64,000 nt of DNA from Cryptomeria japonica (GCF_030272615.1 NC_081413.1:338612802-338676801), one strand, 5' to 3'. Shown: positions 11,575 to 22,976, counted from the first letter of the stretch. The notes: generated by a model from the sequence alone, not told the origin. A program made the numbers and translations.

Positions 11575-12217
11575 ATCCCTCTACATTATGGGCCAATAGT
11601 AGAACCTTTGAACAAGTTCCAATATCTTATTAAGACCAAAATGACCACTCAAACATCCATTGTGCTTTTCTTGGATCATATTTTCCGTCATTTATCCTTT
11701 GACAACACACAACTATCCACCTTTAAACAACAAACCATTCTACAAAGTAAAATAAGGATATTCACTATGAAAGTGATTTTGAAATTCTTGACAAACCTTT
11801 TAAATGGCTGAAAAATCTTCATCATTGGGATACGATTCCTTGAAGTAATCAACTCCAATACTCTGAATCTGCACTTCTTGCACTATTAGTAGCCTTCTAC
11901 TCAAAGAATCTACTAATTTATTATACTATCCTTTCTTATGCTTAATAGAAAAAGTATATGACTACAAATACTCAACCCATTTAACATGCCTATGACTCAA
12001 CTTATCTTGTGAATTTAGAAAACTTAAAGCCTGATTATCTATATAAAAAACACACTCCTTTTTTAGCTACTGGTTGTGTAGCTACCTTTTTTTTCAAAAG
12101 TTCAAACCCTTTTTTAGCTGCATTGGTCCACTAAAACTTAGTTTTAACTCCTCCTTTGATGGTATCTAGCATGGGTGCACAAATCTCAGTGAACCCTCTG
12201 ATAAACTTCATGTAGAA
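11575..12217 (-). pseudogene. INT1 RNase H and connection region, deleted
   Basis: Corresponds to the DNA between RT and integrase. Compared with INT2 (17.58-17.95 kb), INT1 lacks roughly 200 bp near 12.06 kb. The lost part covers most of the RNase H catalytic region. Several stops remain. Only scattered homology to INT2 can be followed. Confidence 0.65.
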
Positions 12218-13110
12218 CTATGCCAAACCATGAAAACTTCTTACTGCATTTGTTATCTTTGGTGTTGGCCAATTTGTGATGGCTTCCACCTTTGATGTGT
12301 CCATCTTCAAATCTCCTCCTGAAACTACAAATCTAAGATAGACAACTTCCTGCTTCATAAACTCACACTTCTCCAAGTTTATTGTTAGTTGCTCATCATA
12401 CAATTTTTGCAATACAATACTAAGATGCTCTAGATGTTCCTCCTTAATTCTACTGAAAATCAAGATGTCATCTAAGCATACAACAACAAATTTACCAATA
12501 AAATCTTTCAGCACTTCATTCATGAGTCTCATTAATGTACTAGGAGCATTACTAAGACCGAGTGGCATAACAAGTCACTCATAAAGTCCTTCATTAGTTT
12601 TGAAGGCTTTTTTCCATTCATCACCTTCTTTTATCCTGATCTAGTGGTATCCACTCTTGAGATAAATCTTAGTGAAGTACTTTTCACCTCCCAAGAAATC
12701 CATCAAGTCTTGAATTCTTGGGATAGGAAATCTGTACCTGATAGTGATTCTATTTATTTCTCTTGAATCTGTGCATAGCCTCCATGTTCCTCCTTTCTTG
12801 GGTGCTAATATTGTAGGTACGACACAAGGACTTATGCTCTTCTTTATTAGCCCTTTGTCCAATAATTCATGGACTTGTCTAGCCACTTCCTTGTTCTGTT
12901 CGGGAGTCATCTTATAGGTTGCTTTGTTGGGTAATGATGCTCTAGGAATAAAATCAATCTGATGGCTTATGGCTCTAATAGGAAATAGGCTTGTTGGTGC
13001 TCCATCACTTATGATTGCTTTGAAGTTGTCTAGTATCTGCTACACTTCATGAGGTATTTGAACCTTCTCTTCTTTCTTTGCTTCCTTTGGTTTCACTATG
13101 AGAGAAAATC
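12218..13110 (-). pseudogene. INT1 reverse transcriptase (broken)
   Basis: The minus-strand translation gives SISPCVVPTILAPKKGGTWR, DSREINRITIRYRFPIPRI, then after a stop [20 protein letters not shown] and the active-site strand [12 protein letters not shown]. The chromovirus norm at this site is YLDD. Here Tyr has become Cys (TGC). The catalytic Asp pair is intact, but at least two stops lie between 12640 and 12568. Downstream, [20 protein letters not shown] and AVRSFHGLA are the standard thumb/connection motifs. Upstream to about 13.11 kb the pre-RT linker can be read in pieces. Confidence 0.85.
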
Positions 13111-13189
13111 CCACTCCTTCTCCTTCCTTGAGTGTGTTAATGAACTCCTTTTCACCTACTAGTAACACTTTCGGGCCTTTAGTTTTGCT

Positions 13190-13740
13190 GCTCTCTCCTT
13201 TATCACTTAGGGACTGAATATGGTATGTAACTCCATCCTTTTGAAAAGAATAAGAGTTCTTCTCTCCATTGTGAATGTCCTTCCTATCAAACTATCATGG
13301 TCTACCAAGAAGTAGATGGCAAGCATCCATAGCCAGGATGTCATACAAGACTTTATCCTTATAATTACCTATGTTGAACTCAACCCATGTTTGTTCATAC
13401 ACTACCACATGTTGCTCCTTGTTGAGCCTAGTGACCCTATATGGATTACCATGTGGAATTCATTTCAACTTCAGTTTATTTACTGCTTCCTTTGACACAA
13501 TGTTGTCAGTAGATCCTGAGTCTATCACCACTCTACAAACCTTACCAAGGACCTTGCATTTGATTCTAAACAAAGATCTTCTTTGATTGGCTCCTTAATC
13601 AAGGCTCTTCTCATCATTAAATTTTCTCCATCTTTAGGAGCTAAGCTGACATCTTGTGTCTTGTTGCTTTCTGCATCTTCTTGTGCATATGTCACTCTTC
13701 TTTCACTTCCTTGAGTAGAAGAGGATTTCTCTGGAATCTA
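13190..13740 (-). pseudogene. INT1 aspartic protease (broken)
   Basis: The minus strand encodes CRVVIDSGSTDNIV around 13.50-13.53 kb, the DSG active site of a retropepsin, followed by degraded matches to the INT2 protease (19502-19005). The LLGRPW flap-end motif lies near 13.30 kb in a decayed form. Frameshifts and stops break the reading frame. Confidence 0.7.
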
Positions 13741-14799
13741 TAGGCGGGGTGACCCAACTTTTGGCAATTGTAACACTTCATGGTGGAGAAGTAGGACCCT
13801 CTTCCCATTCCACTAGATCTACCTCTTCTTGGGTTTCTCGATGATCCCCTTCCTCTATAGATGCTCTTGCTATGTTAATCCCCACTTTTCTCTATAAGTT
13901 TGGACTCTCCTTGGGACCTTTGATCTGTTTCTTTTCCACCAAAACTACCTCTTTGGCCTCTACCATCTTTTCCTCTGCCTCTTCCTCTGTTTCTTTGTTC
14001 TTGCTTCTTTTTACTCTTTTCCTCCACATTTAGTGCCAATTGATAGCACTTATGCATGGTGTTAGTACATAACAAACTCAAATCCTCTTGAATATTCCAT
14101 CTCAAGCCATTCAAGTATCTGACTATCTTGATGCTCTCATCCTCTACCACCTTGGATCTCAGACACAACTTCTAAAATTCCTCAATGTATCTACTCACAT
14201 CCAAGTCTCTTTGTCTCAAGTTTTGTCTCCACTTGTGCAATTGGATTTCATAATCTTCAGGGATGTATGACTCTTTCACCTTGGCTAACATGCCCTTTCA
14301 AGTGGCTATGGGGTTCTTTCCCTCTTTTACCTCTCTTCTTGGATAAACTTCCACCAAGTCAGTGTTGCCCCTCTCAATCTAGATTTGGCTACCTTTACCT
14401 TTTGGGCTTCACTAATTCCATCATATCAAAGTGATTCTCCAATCCCTCTATCCATTCCAGGACTACCTCTGGCTCCATTTTTCCACAAAAAGGTGGCACT
14501 CCTTCTAGGGATTTTCCTCCTAAGGATTTAATTGCTTTAAGGAAAGGTTCTTGAGGTAGAATAGGGTCTGGTTCAGGTATCCTATCCTCTTCTACTAATT
14601 CTTTACCTTTCCTCTCATTGACCTTGATTGTCACTTTATCAGTTTTGTCTTCAACTACGTCTAGTTTGCTCTCCAATTTTAGCAATCTTTCTTTTAGGAG
14701 TCTATTCTCTTCTTCTTGGTCTTCTACCTTCTTGGCTAACTCTACATTAGTCACCATTGTGAGACTATTTTCTCCTATTGATTTAGTATCTGACATCAA
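13741..14799 (-). pseudogene. gag: INT1 gag (coiled coil, capsid, zinc knuckle)
   Basis: Begins at an ATG near 14799, 26 bases after the primer site. Residues about 15-65 form a charged heptad-like helix (ELAKKVEDQEEENRLLKERL). The capsid follows: FLKAIKSLGGKSLEGVPPFC, PEVVLEWIEGLENHF, then in a new frame LCLRSKVVEDESIKIVRYL and ALNVEEKSKKKQEQRNRGRG. An RG-rich basic linker leads to a zinc knuckle KCYNCQKLGHPAY near 13.75 kb whose last Cys is lost to a stop. Frameshifts lie near 14.39 kb and after 13875. Gag of a chromovirus; non-functional. Confidence 0.85.
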
Positions 14800-14824
14800 C
14801 TACTTTCTTCCCAAGTCTAAACTT

Positions 14825-14836
14825 GCTCTGATACCA
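14825..14836 (-). promoter_or_regulatory. Primer-binding site of INT1
   Basis: The minus strand reads TGGTATCAGAGC, an exact complement of the initiator-Met tRNA 3' end, three bases from LTR B. Confidence 0.85.
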
Positions 14837-15646
14837 ATATGATAGGGAGGCTACCTAGTTTACCATCAATTAGGATTCTTTGATGGTTTCTTCTATCCCT
14901 TCCTGGGTTCCAAGTCTATCCCTTTAGACTTCTAAGGGCTTCCCTACCATTTGTTTACTTATTTCACCTTCCTCAAACTCACAAAGTAATCTTTCTCACT
15001 ATATCCTTGCAGGGGTGCAGGACACACACACATGTGTTCTCTCTTTGCAAAACTACCCATCCTATTTGGTTTGGCAAATACACTCCTTTTGGTTACACAA
15101 TGTCTAAGTTTCAGGTGTATAGCCTTCTGGATCTTCTTCCAGTTCTCAATAGATTCTTTCCCCCTACAAGTTATCTCCATCAAGTTACTGACACCTAGTC
15201 AGACTATCACCAAGCTCACCTAGGGCCAGTTTGTAGGAATAGCTAATGCCATCTCTTGGACTCTTACCAATAAAATCCTACTGTACATAATTGGCTCTAG
15301 TTGAAAATATCCAATGATCATGTGGAGTCTCAAGTCAGAGCCATGTGATTATTGAAAATAGAGAACAAAAATTGAAAAGGAAAACTTTATTTATAGATTA
15401 TGAGCTTATGCATGGGTTCAAGCCAGCAAATCATAGAACAAAGGAAAGAATCTTTACAATAACAACATACAAGAACCTCAAAGATTTTTAACACATTATT
15501 ACAAATCATGAATAGAAAGTAAACTCTAATTGGAAACCAGAAAATGAACTTCTCTATTGCATTTCAGAAAAATAAACAATCGTGTTCTCTGAGGCAATCG
15601 ACAATCAATGACTCAACCATCAACCTCTTAGAAATGCCCATTGGGT

Positions 15647-15654
15647 CTTTTATA
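15647..15654 (-). promoter_or_regulatory. TATA box of LTR B
   Basis: TATAAAAG on the minus strand. The same place in LTR C reads TATAAAAAAG, and in LTR A it has decayed to TATACAAAA. Confidence 0.6.
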
Positions 15655-15737
15655 CATTCTCTTCTATTATGAACTTCTCCTATTGGATGAGATAAATCTC
15701 ATTACTAATGTATTCCATTTGTAACTATCTCACAGGT

Positions 15738-16440
15738 TCCATTAGAACATCGGGGTAACATCCAAACAAGGCTACCGATGTCCGATGACAACCTCTAACT
15801 TGTCACACTTCCTATTGGATCTTTGGCAGAACACCAAAATGGGGCTACCGATGATCAACGTCTTCATACTTCCGCTTCACACTTTCCATGAGGTTATCAG
15901 TGTAACATTAGAACAAAGTTACCAATGTCCGATGGCAACACACCACTTTGCACTTTTCTATCGGGCGTCGGGATAGCAAGAAATCCCTTCGTCCGATGGC
16001 CAATGCTTTCCTCCGCTTCCTGGGCGTTTCCATTGGGTCTCCTCCAAACATGTTAGCCCAATGGCTGATGCCATTTTCCTCCACTTGTGCTTTGTCATCG
16101 GGTCATCGGTGTAACACTGAAGGGTTCCTTCTGATAGCCGATGACTTACTCCAGTCCATCCACTTTTCTATCGGGTGTCAGCATAGGTGAGAACCTTGCT
16201 TGCCGATACCCGATACAACCGCTCCACGCCTACGCTTCCTCATCGGGTCGTTGGGGTAGCTTAAAACTACTCGCCCTGATACCCGCTAATAATACTTTGA
16301 AGCACTTTTCTCCCAATGCTTTCTCATCAGGTCATCAGGGTAACGTGAAACCACTCCCTCCAATATCCGATGACTCCACTCCATACTCTAGCGACCTCAT
16401 TGGGGTAAGTCTTGTCGATCGAGGTAGGTCTTGCCGATAA
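15738..16440. repeat. Expanded ~75 bp tandem repeats in LTR B
   Basis: About 8-9 diverged units with the boxes ATCGGGTCATCGGTGTAAC and CCGATACCCGATA or CCGATGTCCGATG. This is several units more than in LTRs A and C. Confidence 0.7.
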
Positions 16441-16543
16441 GGAAAATCTCAAAAAATGCCATAAACAACCAAACAAATGGACCTAGAGCCAGTCCTTATG
16501 TATGTACATGACCACTAGAAGGTCTCAAAAGCCAAAACTAGTT

Positions 16544-17242
16544 CTTGACCACTTCTATGTGACAGATTACCAAGATCTCGTAATTCCATTACACCACGTG
16601 GGTGCATACCATACACTATCTCAAAAGGACTCTTCCCAGTAGACCTGTTGACATTGTCATTGTAGGAAAACTCTGCCTGGTGAAGAACCTGATCCTAACT
16701 CTATCCATATTCTTTTGTCAAACACCTTAAAAGGTTTCCAAGTGGCCTATTGACCACATCTGTTTGACCATATGTTTGGGGATGATAGGCTAAACCAAAA
16801 GACAAGTTATTTCCCAGTCTTTTCCAAAGAGTTTCCCAAAAATGTCCAAGGAATTTGACATCTCTATCTAAAATAATACTAACTATCAAACCATGGATTC
16901 TTGTAACCTCTTTGAAAAATAAGTGTGCAATGTGACTAGCATCATGAGTAGTTCTGCAAGGAACAAAATGTGCCATCTTACTAAATTTGTCAACAACAAC
17001 AAAAATTCTATCACAACCAAGCTTTGTTTTGGGTAATCCAACCACAAAATCCATACTGACACATTCCCATGGCCTTGCAAGAATAGGTAATGGCTGATAA
17101 AGACCAGCATTAGTAGTTGTACCTTTATCTTTTTGACAAACCATACACTACTCAACTTACCTTCTAATATCCCTCTGCATTCTAGGACAATAGTAGAACC
17201 TTTGAACAAGTTCCAACGTCTCATTGAGGCCAAAATGACCAC
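16544..17242 (-). pseudogene. INT2 integrase core, C-terminus deleted
   Basis: The minus strand from 17144 reads MVCQKDKGTTTNAGLYQPLP, ECVSMDFVVGLP (first Asp) and IILDRDVKFLGHFW (second Asp). It then gives AYHPQTYGQTDVVNR, where the usual Glu (GQTEVVNR) is Asp, a change expected to cripple catalysis. The gene ends abruptly at 16543/16544. The GPY/F module, chromodomain, 3' untranslated region and polypurine tract present in INT1 (10366-10955) are missing. The junction fuses 'TCTTGACCACTTCTATGTG' to LTR B. Confidence 0.85.
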
Positions 17243-17582
17243 TCAAACATCCATTATGATTTTCTTGGATCAAATTTTCCCTCATCGATCCTTTGGCAAC
17301 TCCAGTTGTCCACCTTTAAACAACAAACCATTCTACAAAGTAAAGTCAGCATATTCACTATGAAAGTGATTATGAAATTCTTGACAAACCTTATAAATGG
17401 TTGCAAAATCTTCATCATTGGGGTACAAATCCTTGAAGTAATCAACTCCAATAATCTGAATCTGCACTTCTTGCACTGTTAGTATTCTTCTACTCAAAGC
17501 ATCTACTACTTTATTACACTATCCTTTCTTATACTTAATAGAAAAATTATATGACTGCAAATACTCAACCCATTTAACATGC

Positions 17583-18959
17583 CTATGAATCAACATCTTG
17601 TGAATTCAGAAAACTTAAAGCTTGATTATCTGTGTAAACAACAAACTCCTTAGGTAACAAGTAGTGCCTCCACTTCCTAAGAGCTTGGACAAGAGCATAC
17701 AACTCGAGATCATAGGATGAATACTCCTTCTTGGCATCATTGAGCTTCTCACTAAAGAAAGCTACAAGTCTATTCTCTTGACTCAAAATAGCACCAATTG
17801 CTATATTACTTGCATCACTTTCAATTGTGAACAACTTATCAAAACTAGGACGAATGAGTATTGGTTGTGTAGCTACCTTTTGTCTCAAAATTTCAAACCC
17901 TTTGTTAGCTGCATTGGTCCACTGAAACTTATTTTTAACTCCTCCTTTGATGGTATCCAGCATGGGTGCACAAATCTCACTAAACCCTCTGATAAACATC
18001 CTGTAGAATTGTGCCAAACCATGAAAACTTCTTACTTCACTTGTTGTCTTTAGTGTTGGCCAATTTGTGATGGCTTCCCCCTTTGATGTGTCCATCTTCA
18101 AATCTCCTCTTGAAACTACAAATCCAAGATAGACAAGTTCCTGCTTCATAAACTCACACTTCTCCAAGTTTATTGTTAGTTTCTCATAGTACAATTTTTG
18201 AAATACAATACTAATATTCGCTAGATGTTCCTCTTTAATTCTACTTAAAATCAAGATATCATCTAATTATACAACAAAAAATTTACCAATAAAATCTTTC
18301 AGCACTTCATTCATGAGTCTCATGAATGTATTGGGAGCATTACTAAGACCTAATGGCATAACAAGCCACTCATAAAGTCCTTCATTAGTTTTGAAGGTTG
18401 TTTTCCATTCATCACCTTGTTTTATCCTGATCTAATGGTAACCACTCTTGAGATCGATCTTAGTGAAGTACTTTGCACCTCCCAAGCAATCCATCAAGTC
18501 TTCAATTCTTGGGATAGGAAATTTTTACCTGATAGTGATTCTATTTATGGCTCTTGAATCTATGCATATCCTCCATGTTCCTCCTTTCTTGGGTGCTAAC
18601 ATTGTAGGTACAACACAAGGACTTATGCTCTTCTTTATCAACCCTTGGTCCAACAATTCTTGGACTTGTCTTGCCACTTCCTTGTTTTGTTCAGGAGTCA
18701 TCTTATAGGTTGCTTTGTTAGGTAATGATTCTCCTCGAATGAAATCAATCTGATGGCTTATGACTCTAATAGGTGGTAGGGTTGCTGGTGCTCCATCACT
18801 TATGATCACTTTGAAGTTGTCTAGTATGTCTTGTACTTCATGAGGTATTTGAATCTTCTTTTCTTGCTTTGCTTCCTTTGGTTTCACTATGAGAGAAAAC
18901 CCCACTCCTTCTCCTTCCTTGAGAGTGTTAATGAACTCTTTTTTACCCACCAATAACAC
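17583..18959 (-). pseudogene. INT2 reverse transcriptase and RNase H
   Basis: The 5' part (18959-18525) carries the pre-RT linker, then VARQVQELLDQGLIKKSISP and LAPKKGGTWRICIDSRAINR. After frame changes come [19 protein letters not shown] and the active site, where the YLDD tyrosine codon has become TAA (xLDDILILS). From 18254 a 223-codon frame covers the thumb/connection ([40 protein letters not shown]). It also covers an RNase H with the Asp-Glu-Asp set visible: [45 protein letters not shown]. It is more complete than the INT1 copy. Confidence 0.88.
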
Positions 18960-19004
18960 ATTTGGGCCTTTAGTTTTTCCGCTCTCTCCTTCATCACTTA
19001 GGGA

Positions 19005-19502
19005 CTAAATATGGTATGTAACTCCATCCTTTTGAAAATAATAACAGTTCTTCTCTCCATTGTGAATGGCATTTTTGTCAAACTGCCATGGTCTACCAAG
19101 AAGTAGATGGCAAGCATCCATAGGCAGGATGTCACACAAGACTTTATCCTTATAACTACCTATGTTGAACTCAACCCATGTTTGTTCATTTACTACCACA
19201 AGTTGTTCCTTGTTGAGCCCAGTGACTCTATATGGATTACTATGTGGGATTCTTTTCAATTTTAGTTTATTTACTACTTCCTCTGACACAATGTTGTCAG
19301 TAGACCCTGAATCTATCACCACTCTACAAACCATACCAAGGACTCTGCATTTGATTTTAAACAAAGCTCTTCTTTGCGTTGGTTCTTCTTTGACTGGTTC
19401 TTTAATCAAGGCTCTTCTCATCATTAAATTTTCTCCATCTTCAGGAGCTAAGCTCACACCTTGTGTCTTGCCGCTTTCTGCATCTTCTCTCACATATGTC
19501 AC
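19005..19502 (-). pseudogene. INT2 aspartic protease
   Basis: The 165-codon frame contains the retropepsin active site VVIDSGSTDNIVSEEV and the C-terminal motif ACHLLLGRPWQFD, both intact. It overlaps the gag frame by about 60 bases in another phase. The order gag-protease-RT is normal for Ty3/gypsy, where one polyprotein would be cleaved by this enzyme. The domain looks complete, but neighbouring stops prevent a working polyprotein. Confidence 0.85.
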
Positions 19503-20601
19503 TCTTCTTTGACTTTCTTGAGATTGAAGAGGATTTCTCTGGACTTCTATAGGCAGGGTGACCCAACTTTTGGCAATTGTAACACTTCATGGTGGAGAAG
19601 TAGGACCCTCTTCCCGGTCCACTAGATCTACCTCTTCCTGGGTTGCTAGATGATCCCCTTCCTCTATAGTTTCTCTTTCTCTGTGAATCCTCACTTTTCT
19701 CTATAAGTTTGGACTCTCCTTGGGAACTTTGATCTGCTCCTCTTCCACCAAAACTACCTCTTTGGCATCTACCATATTTTCCTCTGCCTCTTCCTTTGTT
19801 GCTTTGTTCTTGCTTCTTTTTACTCTTTTCCTCCACCTTCAGTGCCAATTGATAGCACTTATGCACGGTGTTAGGACATAACAAACTCAACTCCTCTTTA
19901 ATATTCCATCTCAAGCCATTCAAGTATCTGGCTACTTTGATGCTCTCATCCTCTACCACCTTGGATCTCAGACATAACTTCTGAAATTCCTCAGTATAGC
20001 TACTCACATCCAAGTCTCTTTGGCTCAAGTTTTGTCTCCTCTTGTGCAATTGGATTTTATAATCTTCAGGGATGTAGGTCTCTTTCACCTTGGCTAACAT
20101 GCCCTTCTAAGTGGATATGGGGTTCTTGCCCTCATTTTTCCTCTCTTCTTGGATAAAATTCCACCAAGTCAATGTTTCCCCTCTCAATCTAGATTTGGCC
20201 ACCTTCACCTTTTGTGCCTTATTGATTCCATCACACTCAAAGTGATTCTCCAATCCCTCTATCCATTCCAAGACTACCTCTGGCTCCATTTTTCCACAAA
20301 AAAGTGGCACTCCTTCTAAATATTTTCCTCCTAAGGCTTTAATTACTTTAAGGAAAGGTTCTTTAGGTAGAATAGGGTCTGGCTCAGGAGTCCTATCTAC
20401 AACTTCTTTGCCTTTCCCTGCATTGACCTTGATTGTCACTTTCTCAATTTTGTCTTTAGCTATGTCTAGTTTGTTCTCTAGTTGTAGTAATATTTCTCTG
20501 AGGAGCCTATTTTCTTATTCTTGGTCTTCCACCTTCTTGGCTAACTTTTTATTGGTCACCATTCTGAGACTATTTTCTCCTACCAATTCAGGGCTTGACA
20601 T
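19441..20601 (-). pseudogene. gag: INT2 gag
   Basis: ATG at 20601, 29 bases past the primer site (MSSPELVGENSLRM). A stop in the N-terminal helix near 20.52 kb and another near 20.107 kb break it into three pieces in line. The capsid reads VVLEWIEGLENHFECDG, LRGETLTWWNFIQEERK, then DLDVSSYTEEFQKLCLRSKV and YLNGLRWNIKEELSLLCPN. A basic RG-rich linker (RGRGKYGRCQRGSFGGRG) precedes the zinc knuckle CYNCQKLGHPAYRSP, whose last Cys is Arg. The last 219 codons are one open frame, the longest intact piece of the array. Confidence 0.88.
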
Positions 20602-20629
20602 CAACTACTTTCTTCCCAAGTCTAAACTT

Positions 20630-20641
20630 GCTCTGATACCA
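20630..20641 (-). promoter_or_regulatory. Primer-binding site of INT2
   Basis: TGGTATCAGAGC on the minus strand, an exact initiator-Met tRNA complement next to LTR C. Confidence 0.85.
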
Positions 20642-20644
20642 ATA

Positions 20645-22075
20645 TGACAAGGAGGCTACCTAGATTACCATCAATTTGGTTTCTTTGATGGTTTTCTCCT
20701 ATTATCTCTTAGGGCCCATAGCCTTTCCTATGTACTCCCCTACCATTTTTTAGCTTATCTAATTTTCCTTAAGCTCACAAAGTAATCTTGCTCACTATAT
20801 CCTTGCAGGGGATTAGGACACACACATTCGTTCTCTCTTTGCAAAACCACTCATCTTGTTTGGTTTAGAAAGCTTTCTCCTTTAGGATATACAATGTCTC
20901 AGTTTCAGGCTTGTAGCCTTCTAGATATTCTTCCAGTTCTCAGCAGTTTCCTTCCCCTACAATTTATCTCCTTCAAGTTACTGACACCTAGCCAAACTAT
21001 CGCCAAGCTTGCTTAGGGCCAGTTTACAGGAATAGCTAATGCCATCTCCTCGTCTCTTACAAATAAAAACCAATTGTACAATATTGACTTTGCTTGACAA
21101 TCTCCAATGATCATGTGGAGTTTCAAGTCAGAGCCATATGATTATTGCAAACAGGGAACAAAAACTGAAATGGAAAGCTTTATTTACAGATCTCGAGCTT
21201 ATTCACGGGTTCAAACCAGTAACTCAGAGAAAAGAGTAAAGAAGCATTTACATTAACAACATACATGAACTTAAATATTTTAGCATATTATTGCAATTCA
21301 CAAACAAAAATTAGACTCTAATTGGAAACGAGAAAATGGACTTCTCTATTTCTATTGGGAAAAACAAATGTGTTCTCCGAGGAAATCAACAATCAATGAT
21401 CCATGATCCCACCTCCTACAGGTGCCCATTGGGTCTTTTTTATACATTTCATCCTATGTTGTGAACTCATCCTATTGGACGAGATAGATCTTGTTAACAA
21501 CGGTTTCCATTTGCAACTATTTCACCGGTTCCATCGGGTCATCAGTGTAACAACAAATCCCGACTTCTTATGGCCGATGACAACTTTTCGCACACCACAC
21601 TTCTTATCGGGCATCGGGGTAACATGAAATAGCTCCTCCCAATACCCGATGGCTCCACTCCATGCCTATTCTTTCTCATCGAGTCATCGGGGTAACTTTA
21701 AATAGCTCCTCCCAATACCTAATGGCTCCACTCCACACCTATGCTTTCTCATTGGGTCATCGGGGTAACTTGAAACCACTCCCCCTAATACCCGATAACA
21801 ATACTCTGAGAACTGAAGACTTATCGAGTCATCGAGGGTAAGTGTGAACCACTCCTGTCGATACCTGATACAACCACTCCATACTCTAGTGACCTCATCA
21901 GGGTAAGTCTTGCTGATCGGGGTAGGTCTTGCCGATAAGAAAAATTTCAAAAAATTCAATTAAACAACCATACAAATGGACTAGAGCCAATCCTTATGTA
22001 TTTACATGACCACTGGAAGGTCTCACAAGCCAAAACTCGTTACGGACATTTCAACCCTTAGGTGCTCCTGCACCA
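20645..22075 (-). repeat. Chromovirus LTR C (5' LTR of the array)
   Basis: Plus-strand start TGACAAGGAGGCTACC, end GGTGCTCCTGCACCA. The 75-bp repeat block is at 21528-21945. TATA box on the minus strand at 21438-21444. It resembles LTR A more than LTR B. Confidence 0.9.
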
Positions 22076-22080
22076 CTATG
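22076..22080. repeat. Target-site duplication, right copy (CTATG)
   Basis: Exact copy of 8989-8993. The copia I gag sequence resumes immediately after it. Confidence 0.85.
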
Positions 22081-22680
22081 GCAAACACCTTTGTTAATAG
22101 TGATACCTTGGTTGGGAAGTTATCTACTTTTGAACTTGAGGAATTTGGATCTTCTGGAGCTGTTAAATATGAACCTACTTTTCATGCATCTACAACATCT
22201 ACCAACAAGAGTGATTGGAAAGATTTATATGCAAAGGAACTAGAGGATATGAAGAAAGAAGATGAAGAGTTTGAACAACTTGAAGCCTTATTTGCTAGAA
22301 GAGTACCTAAAGGACTGACAGGAAGTAAGTATGAATGAAAATAACCTTTTAAATGCTTTACATGTAATAAGATAGGTCATTTTGCATCTAGATGTCTTGA
22401 AAGGAATTCAAGATTTGAAGAAAGAGCTAGAAGATCTTTTAGGCCTAACCATGATTATTAGAACAAGAATAAGTACAATAGGAACAAAGATAAATCATGT
22501 TACTATGCGAATGACGAAGGTGTGACTGATTCTAATGATGAACTGACACAAGATTTAGCTAGTGGATCCAACAATGGAAAGGAATTGGTATTTTTGGCTA
22601 TCAAGGAAGATGATCTGGTACCTAAAGAGAAGGCCCTTGCTGCTAAAATTGAAGACAAGGATGAATGGGTAATTGATAGT
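22081..22680 (+). pseudogene. gag: Copia I gag, 3' part with zinc knuckle
   Basis: Continues the gag interrupted at 8993. A frame running to 22338 encodes charged, helical sequence (KDLYAKELEDMKKEDEEFEQ). It is followed in the same frame past stops by the zinc knuckle CFTCNKIGHFASRC (22354-22395), with all four metal ligands intact. A basic stretch (RFEERARRSFRPN) and an acidic linker (VTDSNDELTQDLASGSNNGK) lead to the protease. The continuity of the protein across the insertion is direct evidence that the chromovirus array entered this gene. Confidence 0.85.
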
Positions 22681-22976
22681 GTATAAATAGAAATAGAAGG
22701 AAGTTCTTATCTTGGCAAGAATTTGATTATGGTCTGGTTAGATTTGGAGATGACAAAGAATGCATTATTAAGAGAAGAGGAACAATATCATTGGATGGTA
22801 AGCATAACACTGATAATGTGTATTATGTTCAAGGTTTAAGGCATAATATTTTGAGTGTAGGACAATTGGTGGATAAGGGATTTTAGTTATAGTTCAAGGA
22901 TGGAAAATACAAGATTATCAATAGATCTGGATTGGAGATTGCAACCGGTACATAGACCAAAGGTAATATCTTTTAT
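22660..22976 (+). pseudogene. Copia I protease remnant
   Basis: DEWVIDS marks the protease start, but the active-site Gly is Val followed by a stop, so the DSG triad is lost. Beyond a frame change the standard copia sequence continues: FLSWQEFDYGLVRFGDD, then GTISLDGKHNTDNVYYVQGL and HNILSVGQLVDKGF. These are the usual link between protease and the integrase zinc finger. Confidence 0.75.

Larger units (their letters stand above)
14840..16543 (-). repeat. Chromovirus LTR B (middle, 5'-truncated)
   Basis: Starts on the plus strand with TGATAGGGAGGCTACC and is homologous to LTRs A and C until about 16543. There it jumps into integrase sequence, losing the last ~36 bp that A and C share. At about 1.70 kb it is longer than A (1372 bp) or C (1431 bp) because its 75-bp repeat block is expanded. 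Confidence 0.88.
8994..22075 (-). mobile_element. Chromovirus (Ty3/gypsy) array: LTR-INT-LTR-INT-LTR
   Basis: Minus-strand order: LTR C (22075-20645), primer site, INT2 gag-pol, truncated LTR B (16543-14840), primer site, INT1 gag-pol with chromodomain, polypurine tract, LTR A (10365-8994). Outer ends are TG...CA and a single CTATG duplication flanks the whole, so it entered copia I as one unit or grew in place after one insertion. LTR A and LTR C resemble each other more than either resembles LTR B, seen over the first 200 bases. Both internal regions are dead. The chromodomain in INT1 and the order RT-RNase H-integrase place it among chromoviruses. I cannot fix the clade. Confidence 0.9.
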
